64,000 bases of DNA from Azospirillum brasilense. GTDB lineage: Bacteria > Pseudomonadota > Alphaproteobacteria > Azospirillales > Azospirillaceae. The position numbers and the translations under genes are program-made. Where the stretch lies: positions 404,090 to 468,089 of the forward strand of contig NZ_VITI01000003.1 in NCBI RefSeq assembly GCF_007827795.1, in the 5' to 3' direction. A model generated the notes under the pieces. It did not search any database and was not told the DNA's origin. It was given only the letters and a program-made list of their open reading frames with translations. How positions within the stretch are numbered: the stretch's first letter is position 1; each line of letters opens with the position of its first letter. Positions 35,193-44,388 of the stretch are shown in pieces.

Positions 35193-37232
35193 ATGAGCAA
35201 CCCGTTCTTCGAAACCTGGACCACGCCCTTCGGCCTGCCGCCCTTCGACCGCATCCGGGCCGAGCATTTTCCGCCCGCCTTCGATCATGGCATGGCGGAG
35301 AGCATCGCGGAGATCGCGGCGATCACCGGAAACCCCGACGCTCCCACCTTCGCCAACACCATCGAGGCGATGGAGCGCGGCGGGCGCTTCCTGAACCGGG
35401 TCGGCGGCGTGTTCTGGAACCTGAACTCCAGCAACACCACCGACGCGCTGGAGACCATCGCCCGCGACTACGCGCCGAAATTCGCCCAGCATTCCATGCG
35501 CATCGCGCTGGACCCGGCGCTGTTCGCCCGCGTCGCCGACCTCTACGAGCGGCGCGACACGCTGGGCCTCGCCCCCGACCAGCTCCGCCTGCTGGAGCGC
35601 CAGCATCTCGGCTTCGTGCGCAGCGGCGCGCTGCTGCCGCCGGACGCCAAGGCGCGGATGACCGCGATCACCGAGCGGCTGGCGACCCTGCACACGCTGT
35701 TCGGCCAGAACGTGCTGCACGACGAGAAGGACTGGCAGCTCGTGCTGGAGGAGAGCGACCTCGCCGGCCTGCCGGACTTCGCGCGCAACGCCGCCGCCCA
35801 GGCCGCCAAGGAGCGCGGGCAGGAGGGCAAGTACGTCATCACGCTGGCCCGCTCCTCGGTCGAGCCGTTCCTGACCTTCTCGGCTCGCCGCGATCTGCGT
35901 CAGGTGGCCTACGAGGCCTGGATACGCCGCGGCGAGCACGAGGGCGAGCACGACAACCGCCCGCTGATCCGGGAAATCGTCGCGCTGCGCACCGAGCAGG
36001 CGAAGTTGATGGGCTACGCCAGCTACGCCGACTTCAAGCTGGACGACAGCATGGCGAAGGACACCTCCGCCGTCGAACGGCTGCTGTTGCAGGTCTGGGG
36101 ACCGGCCAAGGAGAAAGCCGCCGCCGAGCGGACGGAGCTTCAGGACTGCGCCCGTGCGGAGGGCATGAACGAGCCGATCGCCCCCTGGGACTGGCGCTAC
36201 TACGCGGAGAAGGTCCGGCAGGCCAAGTACGACATCGACGAAGCGGAGGTGAAGCCCTACTTCGTGCTGGAGAACATGGTGCGCGCGGCCTTCGACACCG
36301 CTGGGCGCCTGTTCGGGCTGACCTTCACCGAGCGGCCCGACCTGCCGGTCTACCATCCGGACGTCCGCGTCTACGAGGTGACGGAGACGGACGGGCGGCA
36401 TGTCGGCCTTTTCCTGCACGACAATTTCGCCCGCTCGTCGAAGCGCTCCGGCGCCTGGATGAGCAGCTACCGCGACCAGGAGAATTTCGACGGGGCGGTG
36501 TCGCCGATCATCGTCAACAACAACAACTTCTCGAAGGGCGAGCCGACGCTCCTCAGCTTCGACGACGCCGAGACGCTGTTCCACGAGTTCGGCCATTTCC
36601 TGCACGGCTGCCTCAGCAACGTCCGCTACCCGAGCCAGTCCGGCACCTCGGTCCGCCGCGACTTCGTCGAGCTGCCCTCGCAGATCTACGAACACTGGCT
36701 GGCGGTTCCGGAAACGCTGTCCACCTACGCCCGCCATCACCAGACCGGGGAGCCGATCCCGCAGGATCTGCTGCGCCGCCTGCTCGCCGCCCGCAATTTC
36801 AACCAGGGCTTCGGCACGGTGGAGTACACCGCGGCGGCGCTGCTCGATCTGGAGTTCCACACCCGCGGCGACGCCGCCGACACGGATGTGGCCGCCTTCG
36901 AGCGGTCGGTGCTGGACAAGATCGGCATGCCGGCGGAGATCGCCGTGCGCCACCGCCCGACGCATTTCCAGCACCTGTTCGCCGGCAGCGGCTACGCCGC
37001 AAGCTATTACGCCTATCTGTGGGCCGAGGTGCTCGACGCCGACGGCTTCGAGGCGTTCCTGGAGGCGGGCAACCCCTTCGATCCCGACCTTGCGGCGAAG
37101 CTGAAGACGATCTATTCGTCGGGCGACACCCGCGACCCGATGGAGCTGTACACCGCCTTCCGCAGCCGCGAGCCGCGCATCGAGGCGCTTCTCAAGCACC
37201 GGGGCCTGACCCAGTCGCTCGGGGACGCCTGA
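35193..37232 (+). CDS. M3-family zinc oligopeptidase (Dcp/oligopeptidase A type)
   Basis: 679-aa cytoplasmic metallopeptidase that trims short peptides. The zinc site is HEFGHFLHG (His464, Glu465, His468), followed by the usual third-ligand helix RRDFVELPSQIYEHW (Glu in DFVELPSQ). Length fits the family (about 680). I chose the ATG at 35193 (MSNPFFETW, AAGGGG upstream) because the residues before it do not look like the family N-terminus; there is no signal peptide. It is followed 90 bp later by hutD. Confidence 0.93.
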   Translation: MSNPFFETWTTPFGLPPFDRIRAEHFPPAFDHGMAESIAEIAAITGNPDAPTFANTIEAMERGGRFLNRVGGVFWNLNSSNTTDALETIARDYAPKFAQHSMRIALDPALFARVADLYERRDTLGLAPDQLRLLERQHLGFVRSGALLPPDAKARMTAITERLATLHTLFGQNVLHDEKDWQLVLEESDLAGLPDFARNAAAQAAKERGQEGKYVITLARSSVEPFLTFSARRDLRQVAYEAWIRRGEHEGEHDNRPLIREIVALRTEQAKLMGYASYADFKLDDSMAKDTSAVERLLLQVWGPAKEKAAAERTELQDCARAEGMNEPIAPWDWRYYAEKVRQAKYDIDEAEVKPYFVLENMVRAAFDTAGRLFGLTFTERPDLPVYHPDVRVYEVTETDGRHVGLFLHDNFARSSKRSGAWMSSYRDQENFDGAVSPIIVNNNNFSKGEPTLLSFDDAETLFHEFGHFLHGCLSNVRYPSQSGTSVRRDFVELPSQIYEHWLAVPETLSTYARHHQTGEPIPQDLLRRLLAARNFNQGFGTVEYTAAALLDLEFHTRGDAADTDVAAFERSVLDKIGMPAEIAVRHRPTHFQHLFAGSGYAASYYAYLWAEVLDADGFEAFLEAGNPFDPDLAAKLKTIYSSGDTRDPMELYTAFRSREPRIEALLKHRGLTQSLGDA

Positions 37233-37321
37233 CGCATCGCCCATCGGCGACGCACACACGATCACGAGGACAAGGGACGGGGGATGGGCCGGATGCCCTC
37301 CCCGGTCCCGTGAGGATTCTT

Positions 37322-37897
37322 ATGACTGTTTCTCTTCTCGACCCCGCCCGCTACCGCCGCATGCCCTGGAAGAACGGCGGCGGAACGACCACCGAAATCG
37401 CCCTCCAGGAGCTGCCTGGCGACGCCGGCCGCTTCCTCTGGCGGGTCAGCATCGCCGACGTGGCGGCGGCCGGTCCCTTCTCGGCCTTCACCGGCTACGA
37501 GCGGCTGATCGCCGTGGTCGAGGGGGCCGGCATGCGGCTGACCGTGGACGGCGTTCCGGCGACCGTGACCAACCGTGCCGCCCCTTTCCGCTTCTCCGGC
37601 GACGCCGTGGTGGACTGCGTCCTGCTGGACGGGCCGATCCGCGACTTCAACCTGATCTTCGACCGCGAGCGGGCCGACGCCCGGCTCGACATCCTGCCGG
37701 CCGACACGGTTGCGGACATTCCGGCCGGCGGCATGGCGCTGGTCCACGCGCTGGCTGGCGAGGTGATCCTGCGCACCGGCGACAGCGTGGCGCGGGTGTC
37801 GCCGGGCTGGACCGCCCGGCTGGGCGACACCGCCGCCACCCTGGAAACCGGTCCGGGCGCCTGCGCCGTCCTCGCCCGTGTTGCGGCGCGCGGCTAA
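37322..37897 (+). CDS. hutD: HutD family protein
   Basis: 191-aa bicupin of the HutD/Ves family, associated with histidine utilisation operons. Conserved features seen are RMPWKNGGGTTTEIA (about 14-28), FLWRVSIADVAAAGPFSAF, YERLIAVVEGAGM and FNLIFDR. The biochemical role in the family is not settled; a regulatory or small-molecule-binding function has been proposed. It lies on the plus strand, about 1.7 kb from the hutGF-iclR operon and facing it. Confidence 0.9.
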   Translation: MTVSLLDPARYRRMPWKNGGGTTTEIALQELPGDAGRFLWRVSIADVAAAGPFSAFTGYERLIAVVEGAGMRLTVDGVPATVTNRAAPFRFSGDAVVDCVLLDGPIRDFNLIFDRERADARLDILPADTVADIPAGGMALVHALAGEVILRTGDSVARVSPGWTARLGDTAATLETGPGACAVLARVAARG

Positions 37898-37928
37898 AGG
37901 ACCCCGCGTGAGGAGTTAGGTTGAGGGC

Positions 37929-38540
37929 TTACGGTGCCTTCCGGCAGGTCATCTCCGGAGCGCCGTAGCCCCAGGTCACCCGCGCTTCGCCCTGATGCTC
38001 CCAGAAGCTCTCGTTGCGGCCCTGGTAGCGGGCGCCGGACGCCGCCGGCTGGCTGTACATCAGCGACACCTCGTCGCCGCGCTCGGCGATCATCGTCGGC
38101 GGGTCGGACTCGAAAAAGGTGGCGGTCAGTTCGTTGCCCGGAGTGCCGTCGCAGGCGAAGCGGACCGGGCCGGTCGAGGGCACCAGCCGGTACTCGGCCT
38201 GAAGCTCGGCGATGCGCAGGCGGTATTGCTCCTCGACGCAGGCGCGGCGGTCGTCGGCCTTCCAGCAGTCGTCCCGGCCTTTGATCCAGCCGCGCTGCTC
38301 CGCCTTCAGCATGGGCGGATGCTCGTTCGCCGCCTTGCCCGTGGCTTCGCCATAGACCTCGGCCAGCTTGCGGTCGAGCGCCGACAGGTCGGCGTCGGTG
38401 CAGACCATCTGCTCGATGCTGCCCGTCTCCACCTTGGCGCAGGAGAAAGAGGGGCCGGCGGTTTCTGCGGCGAGGGCGGTTCCTCCCCATGCGAGCGTCG
38501 CCACGAGGGCGATGCGCAGGGCGTTGCGGTGTGCACGCAT
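37929..38540 (-). CDS. Secreted LprI-MliC double lysozyme-inhibitor-like protein
   Basis: 203-aa exported protein. Its signal peptide is residues 1-25 (ends TALAAET). Residues about 30-115 are an LprI-like domain with FSCAKVETGSIEQMVCTDAD, DRKLAEVYGEA, QRGWIKGRDDCWKADDRRAC and a helix to LQAEYRL. Residues about 125-200 match an MliC-type C-type-lysozyme-inhibitor fold: VRFACDGTPGNELTATFFES, PAASGARYQGRNESFWEHQG and a final MTCRKAP cysteine. Both domain types have been associated with lysozyme binding, so this may protect peptidoglycan from host or competitor muramidases (inference). It is related to the other LprI-domain protein at 25595-26275. Confidence 0.82.
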   Translation of the reverse strand: MRAHRNALRIALVATLAWGGTALAAETAGPSFSCAKVETGSIEQMVCTDADLSALDRKLAEVYGEATGKAANEHPPMLKAEQRGWIKGRDDCWKADDRRACVEEQYRLRIAELQAEYRLVPSTGPVRFACDGTPGNELTATFFESDPPTMIAERGDEVSLMYSQPAASGARYQGRNESFWEHQGEARVTWGYGAPEMTCRKAP

Positions 38541-38607
38541 AGGGCTTCTCCCGTGCAATCTTCCGACCCGGTCAGAATGCCGCGTTCTACGTCCCGGGAA
38601 AAGACAT

Positions 38608-38741
38608 CCCCTCTCCCCTCTGGGGAGAGGGTTAGGGTGAGGGGGTTGCGCGTGGCGGGACGTCCGGCAAAAGCGCATCCCCCTCCCCCTCCCCACCGCT
38701 GTGCGGTGGGTCCCCTCCCTCTCCCCGGAGGGGCGAGGGTC
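38608..38741. repeat. Dispersed mosaic repeat, copy 1
   Basis: A hairpin CCCTCTCCCC-TCT-GGGGAGAGGG is followed by a core of about 49 bp (38636-38684) and a closing CTCTCCCCGGAGGGG segment. The core shares most of its bases with 46898-46946, including CGTCCGGCA and AAGCGCA. The hairpin-core-hairpin layout resembles REP/BIME-type intergenic elements. It lies between the iclR and LprI-MliC genes. Confidence 0.75.
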
Positions 38742-38772
38742 ATCTGGGCGACCGCTTCGCGGTGCCCACCGC

Positions 38773-39561
38773 TCAGCCGCGCGGCAGGTAGCCGAGTTGG
38801 TGCGAGATCGCGTCCGCCGTCTCCACCACCTTCGCCCGCAGATGGTCGAGCGTGGCGGGCTGGTCCATCACGGCGCTGGGGCCGGAGAGGTTGATGGCGG
38901 CGATGACCTCGCCCTGATGGTCGCGGATGGCCGCCGCGATGGCGACGATCCCCGACACGAAGGAGGAGCGGTTCATCGTCCAGCCGCGCTTGCGGTCCTC
39001 CGCCACCTCCTGGATCAGCGAGGTCAACGTGACCGCCGTGGTGTCGCTGTAACGGTCCAGCCGCACGCCGGTGTAGAGCTGCGCGATGGCCTCGTCGCCG
39101 AGGCCGCTCAGCAGCATCCGGCCCATCGCGGTGGCGTGGGCCGGCAGGCGGTAGCCGACCGCGATGTTGCTGGACAGCGTCATGTGCGAGTGCGCGCGGT
39201 AGACGTAGACCACCTCCGTCCCGTCGCGCACCGCCATGTGGGCGGAGATCTGCGTGCTGTCGCGCAGCCCGTCGATGTAGGGGATCGCCACCTCGATCCC
39301 GTCCAGCCCCGACAGGTAATGGTAGCCGAGCTGCATCGACCGCGGCGCCAGGCGGTAGGACTTGCCGTCCCCCATCCGCCCGATGTAGCCGAGATGCTCC
39401 AGCGTGAAGACCAGCCGGTAGGCCGAGGCCCGCCCGATCCCCAGCGCCTTGGCGATGTCGGTCAGGGACAGCGTCCGGCGCTGTGGCGTGAACAGCTCCA
39501 GGATGGCCAGCCCGCGCTGCAGCGCCGGGGCGATGTAGGTGTTCGGATCGGTCTCGCTCAT
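38773..39561 (-). CDS. IclR-family transcriptional regulator
   Basis: 262-aa regulator. The N-terminal winged helix (about 12-75) includes LSLTDIAKALGIGRASAYRL and LEHLGYIGRMGDGKSYRL. The C-terminal effector domain (about 85-255) shows YRLPAHATAMGRMLLSGL and IAAINLSGPSAVMD. The start overlaps the hutF stop (ATGA), so it is the last gene of hutG-hutF-iclR. In many bacteria hut genes are controlled by the GntR-type HutC, so an IclR-type regulator here is less usual. The likely targets are the two GTTTT-N5-CAAAAC palindromes upstream of hutG (inference). Confidence 0.92.
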   Translation of the reverse strand: MSETDPNTYIAPALQRGLAILELFTPQRRTLSLTDIAKALGIGRASAYRLVFTLEHLGYIGRMGDGKSYRLAPRSMQLGYHYLSGLDGIEVAIPYIDGLRDSTQISAHMAVRDGTEVVYVYRAHSHMTLSSNIAVGYRLPAHATAMGRMLLSGLGDEAIAQLYTGVRLDRYSDTTAVTLTSLIQEVAEDRKRGWTMNRSSFVSGIVAIAAAIRDHQGEVIAAINLSGPSAVMDQPATLDHLRAKVVETADAISHQLGYLPRG

Positions 39562-40970
39562 GTGTCCCGGCGCAACCCCTCGATGGCGCGCCGGTAGGCG
39601 GCCAGGATGGCGTCCTCCCGGACGTGGCGGCCCTCGCGCACCACGGTCCGCCCCGCCGCGACCACGTCGCGCACGGCGTGCCCGTCGCTGGCGAAGACAT
39701 AGGCGTCCAGAAGGCTGTCGTCGGTCCGAGAAAGCAGTTTCGGGTTGTCGGCGTCAAGCACGACGAGGTCGGCGGGCTGACCCACCCGAATACCGCCGGC
39801 GGCCAGCGGCTGGCCCAGCGCCTGCGCGCCGCCGGCCACCGCCGCCCGGTAGAGGCCGCCGCCGATGGACGGGCAATTCCCGATGCGCAGCACGTTGCGC
39901 CGCCGCTGCACCAGCCGCTGGCCGTATTCCAGGAGGCGCAGCTCCTCCGCCGCGGACACGCTGATGTGGCTGTCCGACCCGACGCCGAACCGACCGCCCT
40001 GCGCCAGGAAGGGGATGGCGGGGAACAGCCCGTCGCCCAGGTTGGCCTCGGTCGTCAGGCAGAGGCCGGCCACGGCTCCGCTCGCCGCCATCCCGTCCAC
40101 CTCCACGGGGGTCACATGCGTGGCGTGGACGAGGCACCAGCGCGGCCCGACCGGGGCGTTCTCCAGAAGCCACTCCACCGGGCGCTTGCCGCTCCAGGCG
40201 ACGCAGTCGTCCACCTCCGCCGTCTGCTCGGCGATGTGGATGTGGATGGGCGCACCGGGGTCGAGCGCGTCGAGGCCGGCCAGCGCGTCGCGCATCTCCT
40301 CCGGCGTCACCGCGCGCAGCGAATGCAGGGCGAGGCCGGCGCGACGGCCCGCCCGCTCCGTGCCCATCGCCTTCTGCATGGCGGAGACGATGGACAGCAG
40401 CCCGTCCACGTCGTTGATGAAGCGCTTCTGCCCGTCGGACGGTGGCTTGCCACCGAAGCCGCTGTGGGCGTAGAGCACCGGCAGATGGGTCAGGCCGATC
40501 CCGGCCGTGTCCGCGGCGGCCAGGATGCGGCGCGACATCTCCGCCCGGTCGGCGTAGGGGCGCCCGTCGGCACCGTGGTGGAGGTAGTGGAACTCCGCCA
40601 CCGCCGTGTAGCCCTGCTTCGCCATCTCCATGTAGAGCAGCGCGGCGACGGCCTCCGCCGCCTCCGGCGTCATGCGATGGACGAAGCCGTACATGGCGTC
40701 GCGCCACGTCCAGAAGCTGTCCTCCGACGGGCCGGCGTATTCGGTCAGCCCGGCCATGGCGCGCTGGAAGGCGTGGCTGTGCAGGTTGGGCATGCCGGGG
40801 ATCACCGGCCCGGCGGCCCGAGGCAGGCCGTCTGCCCCCCCATCATTCACCGAAACGTCCCGCTCCACCGCCGTCAGCGTGCCGCGCGCGTCGAAGCGCA
40901 GCGCGACGTTCGAGGCCCAGCCCTCGGGCAGCAGCGCCCGTTCGCAGAAAAGCCCGTTCATGCCGTCCAT
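39558..40970 (-). CDS. hutF: Formimidoylglutamate deiminase HutF
   Basis: 470-aa amidohydrolase converting N-formimidoyl-L-glutamate to N-formyl-L-glutamate and ammonia in the five-step histidine degradation route. Metal-binding motif HSHAFQRAMAG (about 64-74) and downstream HIHIAEQTAEVDDC, CLVHATHVT and GVGSDSHISVS (His/Asp ligands) are intact. I chose the ATG at 40970, which has GGAGG five nt before it; a GTG at 40985 overlapping the hutG stop is an alternative. Its product is the substrate of HutG, encoded immediately upstream. Confidence 0.95.
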   Translation of the reverse strand: MDGMNGLFCERALLPEGWASNVALRFDARGTLTAVERDVSVNDGGADGLPRAAGPVIPGMPNLHSHAFQRAMAGLTEYAGPSEDSFWTWRDAMYGFVHRMTPEAAEAVAALLYMEMAKQGYTAVAEFHYLHHGADGRPYADRAEMSRRILAAADTAGIGLTHLPVLYAHSGFGGKPPSDGQKRFINDVDGLLSIVSAMQKAMGTERAGRRAGLALHSLRAVTPEEMRDALAGLDALDPGAPIHIHIAEQTAEVDDCVAWSGKRPVEWLLENAPVGPRWCLVHATHVTPVEVDGMAASGAVAGLCLTTEANLGDGLFPAIPFLAQGGRFGVGSDSHISVSAAEELRLLEYGQRLVQRRRNVLRIGNCPSIGGGLYRAAVAGGAQALGQPLAAGGIRVGQPADLVVLDADNPKLLSRTDDSLLDAYVFASDGHAVRDVVAAGRTVVREGRHVREDAILAAYRRAIEGLRRDT

Positions 40971-40981
40971 CGCCGCCTCCG

Positions 40982-41782
40982 TCACGCCCGTTCCTCCGCC
41001 CAATCGGCCATTGTTCCGATAAACCGCCGCAGATGCGGACGAATCCGCGCGGCGCGCGCCTCGTCGAAGGCGAAAGGCGCATCCTCCTCCATGTAGGTCA
41101 CCTGCGCCATCTCAAGCTGCACGGCGTGCCAGCCCTCGGCCGGGCGCCCGAAATGGCGGGTGATGTGGCCGCCCTTGAAGCGCCCGTTGAGGACATGGGT
41201 GAAGCCGTCGGCCCCGGCATCCGCGCCGACCGCGACCAGCCGGTCGCCCAGCACGGGATCGGCGCTGCGTCCATCGTTGGTGCCGATGTTCAGATCGGGC
41301 AGCCGCCCCTCGAACAGCCGCGGCACGACCGAGCGGATGGAGTGGGCGTCGAACAGCACCGACCGCCCGAATTGGTCGCGCAGCCGGGTCATCTCCGCGG
41401 TGATGGCGTCGTGGTAGGGCGCCCAGTAGCGGGTGACCCGCTCCGCCACCTCCGCCGCGTCCGGTTCCGCGCCGGGCTGATACAGCGGCGCCCCGTCGAA
41501 CAGGGTGGTCGGGCAGAGACCCGTGGTGGCCCCGCTGTAGAGCGGCGTGTCGTTGCTGGGGCGGTTCAGGTCGACGACGTAGCGCGAGAAGCGCGCCTGG
41601 ATCACCCCGACTCCGAGATCCTCCAGGAAATCGTAGAGTCGCGGCAGGTGCCAGTCGGTGTCGGGCAGTCCCTGCGCCTCCGGCACCAGCCGGCCGATGA
41701 ATCCGTCCGGCAGCGCCGTGCCGACATGGGGCAGGCTGACCAGCACCGGACGGCGCGCGGCGCGAAACCCGAAGACGTCCAT
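40982..41782 (-). CDS. hutG: N-formylglutamate deformylase HutG
   Basis: 266-aa amidohydrolase releasing formate and glutamate from N-formylglutamate, the final step after HutF. Family motifs seen are VLVSLPHVGTALP, RFSRYVVDLNRPSNDTPLYS, VLFDAHSIRSVVPRLFEG and FKGGHITRHFGRP. The start MDVFGFRAARRP at 41782 (GGGAGAG upstream) is preferred over a longer frame reading into the operator region. It is the first gene of hutG-hutF-iclR. hutH, hutU and hutI, needed for earlier steps, are not in the window. Confidence 0.95.
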   Translation of the reverse strand: MDVFGFRAARRPVLVSLPHVGTALPDGFIGRLVPEAQGLPDTDWHLPRLYDFLEDLGVGVIQARFSRYVVDLNRPSNDTPLYSGATTGLCPTTLFDGAPLYQPGAEPDAAEVAERVTRYWAPYHDAITAEMTRLRDQFGRSVLFDAHSIRSVVPRLFEGRLPDLNIGTNDGRSADPVLGDRLVAVGADAGADGFTHVLNGRFKGGHITRHFGRPAEGWHAVQLEMAQVTYMEEDAPFAFDEARAARIRPHLRRFIGTMADWAEERA

Positions 41783-41805
41783 ATCCTCTCTCCCGTGCGA
41801 CAGCT

Positions 41806-41978
41806 GTTTTGTCAGCAAAACTTTTAGCATCCCTGTTGTGGCGCCCCTGGCCGTTGCGGCGGTCGCGGTACGCAACCGCAACACCGGCGTTGCCATAAGG
41901 CTTCCGTCATGCTCCAGTATGACAAACGGCGTTGACGCGGCTGTTTTCCCTGGGCAACATATGTTTTATAGGCAAAAC
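41806..41978. promoter_or_regulatory. Divergent hutG / amino-acid ABC promoter region with two matched palindromes
   Basis: GTTTTGTCAGCAAAAC (41806-41821) and GTTTTATAGGCAAAAC (41963-41978) share 5-nt-spaced arms GTTTT/CAAAAC and lie 157 bp apart, one near hutG and one near the ABC transporter gene. A further pair GTCAT/ATGAC sits at 41906-41923. They are candidate operators for the IclR-type regulator encoded in the same operon. Confidence 0.65.
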
Positions 41979-42069
41979 ACGGCGCTGCCAAGCCGGTCGC
42001 TGCGCAAGGGGGCTTCCCCGGCCTTCGAATCTGGCAACGCGGGCGCAACGAACAGGGAAATTCCGACCC

Positions 42070-42867
42070 ATGAAGTCCTTTGGTAAGTTTCTCGCCGCCG
42101 CCTCCTTCGCCGCCGCCGCGGTCGTCACCATGGTCGGCGCCGGGTCTGTCCCGGCCCGCGCCGAGGACGCGGTGATCGCCTCGATCAAGCAGAACGGCAC
42201 CTTCCGCGTCGGTGTGGACGCCACCTTCGCGCCCTTCGAATTCTCGCAGGACGGCAAGAAGACCGGCTTCGACATCGAGCTGGTGGAGGCCATCGCCAAG
42301 GAACTGGGCGCCACCAAGGGCGTCGAGTGGGTGGACATCGACTTCAAAGGCCTGATCCCCGGCCTGATGGCCAACCGCTTCGACATGATCGCCTCGGCCA
42401 TGTACATCACCGAGGAGCGCCGCAAGGTCGTCGCCTTCTCCGACACCTACTATCCGGGCGGCCTCGTCATCATGGTCAAGGCGAACAACGCCGCCGTGAA
42501 GGGTCCGGCCGACCTCGAAGGCAAGACCGCCGCCGTGCAGATCGGCACCAAGTCGGTCGCCCACCTGAAGGAACATTTCCCGAAGACGAAGGTCGTCGAG
42601 GTGGAGACCAACGCCGAGATGTTCGGACAGGTCGAGACCGGCCGCACCGACGTCGCGGTGACCGGGAAGCCCGCCGCCAAGCTCTACGCCCAGGCGCATC
42701 CGACCGTGAAGGTGCTGGACGACCAGCTCACCACCGAGGATTACGGCTTCGCCATGCGCAAGGACAACACCGAGCTGGTGACCAAGGTGAACGCCGCCAT
42801 CGCCAAGCTGAAGGCCGACGGCACCTACCAGAAGCTCGTCGACAAGTGGTTCGAAGCCAAGAAGTGA
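42070..42867 (+). CDS. Polar amino-acid ABC transporter substrate-binding protein
   Basis: 265-aa exported binding protein. The signal peptide ends near ARAED (about 32). The type 3 solute-binding fold is shown by FRVGVDATFAPFEFSQDGKK, TGFDIELVEAIAKELG and IPGLMANRFDMIASAMYITE, with the usual RR pair read as EERRKVVAFSDTYY. It is the first gene of a three-gene uptake operon. Proximity to hut genes suggests histidine or a breakdown-related amino acid as ligand (inference). Confidence 0.93.
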   Translation: MKSFGKFLAAASFAAAAVVTMVGAGSVPARAEDAVIASIKQNGTFRVGVDATFAPFEFSQDGKKTGFDIELVEAIAKELGATKGVEWVDIDFKGLIPGLMANRFDMIASAMYITEERRKVVAFSDTYYPGGLVIMVKANNAAVKGPADLEGKTAAVQIGTKSVAHLKEHFPKTKVVEVETNAEMFGQVETGRTDVAVTGKPAAKLYAQAHPTVKVLDDQLTTEDYGFAMRKDNTELVTKVNAAIAKLKADGTYQKLVDKWFEAKK

Positions 42868-42898
42868 TCGCTCTTTTTGTGAACGGAGGACCCCTCCC

Positions 42899-43561
42899 GT
42901 GACGCTCGACTTCGCCCCCGTCTGGGGAGGGTTGCCGGAGCTGCTGAAGGGCACCGTGGTCACCATCGAGGTGACCGCGGCGGCCTTCCTGCTCAGCGCC
43001 GTGCTTGGCCTGCTCGTCGGCATCATCCGCCTCAACCCGGCGCGGCGCGTGCTGTACGGCATCGCGTCGGCCTATGTCGCCTTCATCCGCGGCACGCCGC
43101 TGCTGGTGCAGCTGTTCCTGCTGTTCTTCGGCCTGCCGCAGTTCGGCATCCTGCTGCCGGCGATGCTGTGCGGCGTGATCGGGCTCGGCATCTACAGCGG
43201 CTCCTACGTGTCGGAGGTGGTGCGCGGCGCCATCCAGTCGATCGACCGCGGCCAGATGGAGGCCGCCCGCTCGCTCGGCATGTCCTACCGCGAGGCGATG
43301 TGGGAGGTGGTCCTGCCGCAGGCTTTCCGCCGCATGCTGCCGCCGCTGGGCAACGAGACCATCGCGCTGATCAAGAATTCGGCGCTGGTGTCGCTGCTGA
43401 CCATCGACGACGTGATGCGCGAGGGCCAGCGGATCATCTCCACCAGCTTCCGCGCGCTGGAGGTCTACATCGCGGTGGCGCTGATCTACTTCGTGCTGAC
43501 CAACGCGGCCACCTGGATTCTGCGCCAGCTCGAAAAGCGCCTGACCGTGGAAAGAGGGTAA
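42899..43561 (+). CDS. Amino-acid ABC transporter permease
   Basis: 220-aa inner-membrane permease of the HisMQ/GlnP type with GTG start (GGAGGA upstream). Hydrophobic helices are evident ([34 protein letters not shown]), with an EAA loop at [21 protein letters not shown]. It is the only permease in the operon, so it probably works as a homodimer. The binding protein precedes and the ATPase follows 4 bp later. Confidence 0.94.
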   Translation: MTLDFAPVWGGLPELLKGTVVTIEVTAAAFLLSAVLGLLVGIIRLNPARRVLYGIASAYVAFIRGTPLLVQLFLLFFGLPQFGILLPAMLCGVIGLGIYSGSYVSEVVRGAIQSIDRGQMEAARSLGMSYREAMWEVVLPQAFRRMLPPLGNETIALIKNSALVSLLTIDDVMREGQRIISTSFRALEVYIAVALIYFVLTNAATWILRQLEKRLTVERG

Positions 43562-43565
43562 GCCG

Positions 43566-44375
43566 GTGATCGAGATCCGCAACGTCTACAAGAGCTTCGG
43601 CAGCACCGAGGTGCTGAAGGACGTCAGCCTGACCGTGCCGCCGTCGCGCACCACCGTGGTCATCGGCCCGTCCGGTTCGGGCAAGAGCACGCTGCTGCGC
43701 TGCTGCAACTGCCTGGAGATCGCCGACCGCGGCGAGATCCGCATCAACCACCGGACCATCATCGCCGACGGCAAGCCGCTGCCCGACAAGGAGCTGAACG
43801 CGCTGCGCGCCGAGACGGGCATGGTCTTCCAGTCCTTCAACCTGTTCCCGCACATGACCACGGTGGAGAACGTCATGCGCGCCCCCGTCGTGGTGCGCGG
43901 CATGGCGAAGGCCGAGGCGCGGGAGCTGGCCATGGGGCTGCTGCGCAAGGTGGGGCTGGACGACAAGGCCGACGTCTATCCGTCCACCCTGTCGGGCGGG
44001 CAGAAGCAGCGCGCCGCCATCGCCCGCGCGCTCGCCATGAAGCCGAAGGTGATGCTGTTCGACGAACCGACCTCCGCGCTCGACCCCGAGCTGGTCGGCG
44101 AGGTGCTCCAGGTCATGAAGACGCTGGCCGAGGAAGGCATGACCATGATGGTGGTGACCCACGAGATGGGCTTCGCCCGCGAGGTCGCCGACACCGTCGT
44201 GGTCATGGCCGACGGGCGCATCGTCGAGTCTGGCTCCCCGGAGCAGATCTTCACCAACCCGGTGCAGGAGCGCACGCGCGGCTTCCTGCGCGCGCTGGTG
44301 GACGGCCATCTCGCCGGCGCCCGCCCGCAGCCGGTGGCGGACGACCCGCTGGACACACTGCCCGGCAACCACTGA
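43566..44375 (+). CDS. Amino-acid ABC transporter ATP-binding protein
   Basis: 269-aa ATPase of the HisP/GlnQ group with GTG start. Walker A is GPSGSGKST (about 36-44), the Q-loop is [13 protein letters not shown], the signature is [15 protein letters not shown], Walker B is [14 protein letters not shown] and the switch His is in [14 protein letters not shown]. The C-terminus extends about 20 residues beyond the family core ([13 protein letters not shown]). It closes the uptake operon begun at 42070. Confidence 0.95.
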   Translation: MIEIRNVYKSFGSTEVLKDVSLTVPPSRTTVVIGPSGSGKSTLLRCCNCLEIADRGEIRINHRTIIADGKPLPDKELNALRAETGMVFQSFNLFPHMTTVENVMRAPVVVRGMAKAEARELAMGLLRKVGLDDKADVYPSTLSGGQKQRAAIARALAMKPKVMLFDEPTSALDPELVGEVLQVMKTLAEEGMTMMVVTHEMGFAREVADTVVVMADGRIVESGSPEQIFTNPVQERTRGFLRALVDGHLAGARPQPVADDPLDTLPGNH

Positions 44376-44388
44376 CCTTCCCGCGATC

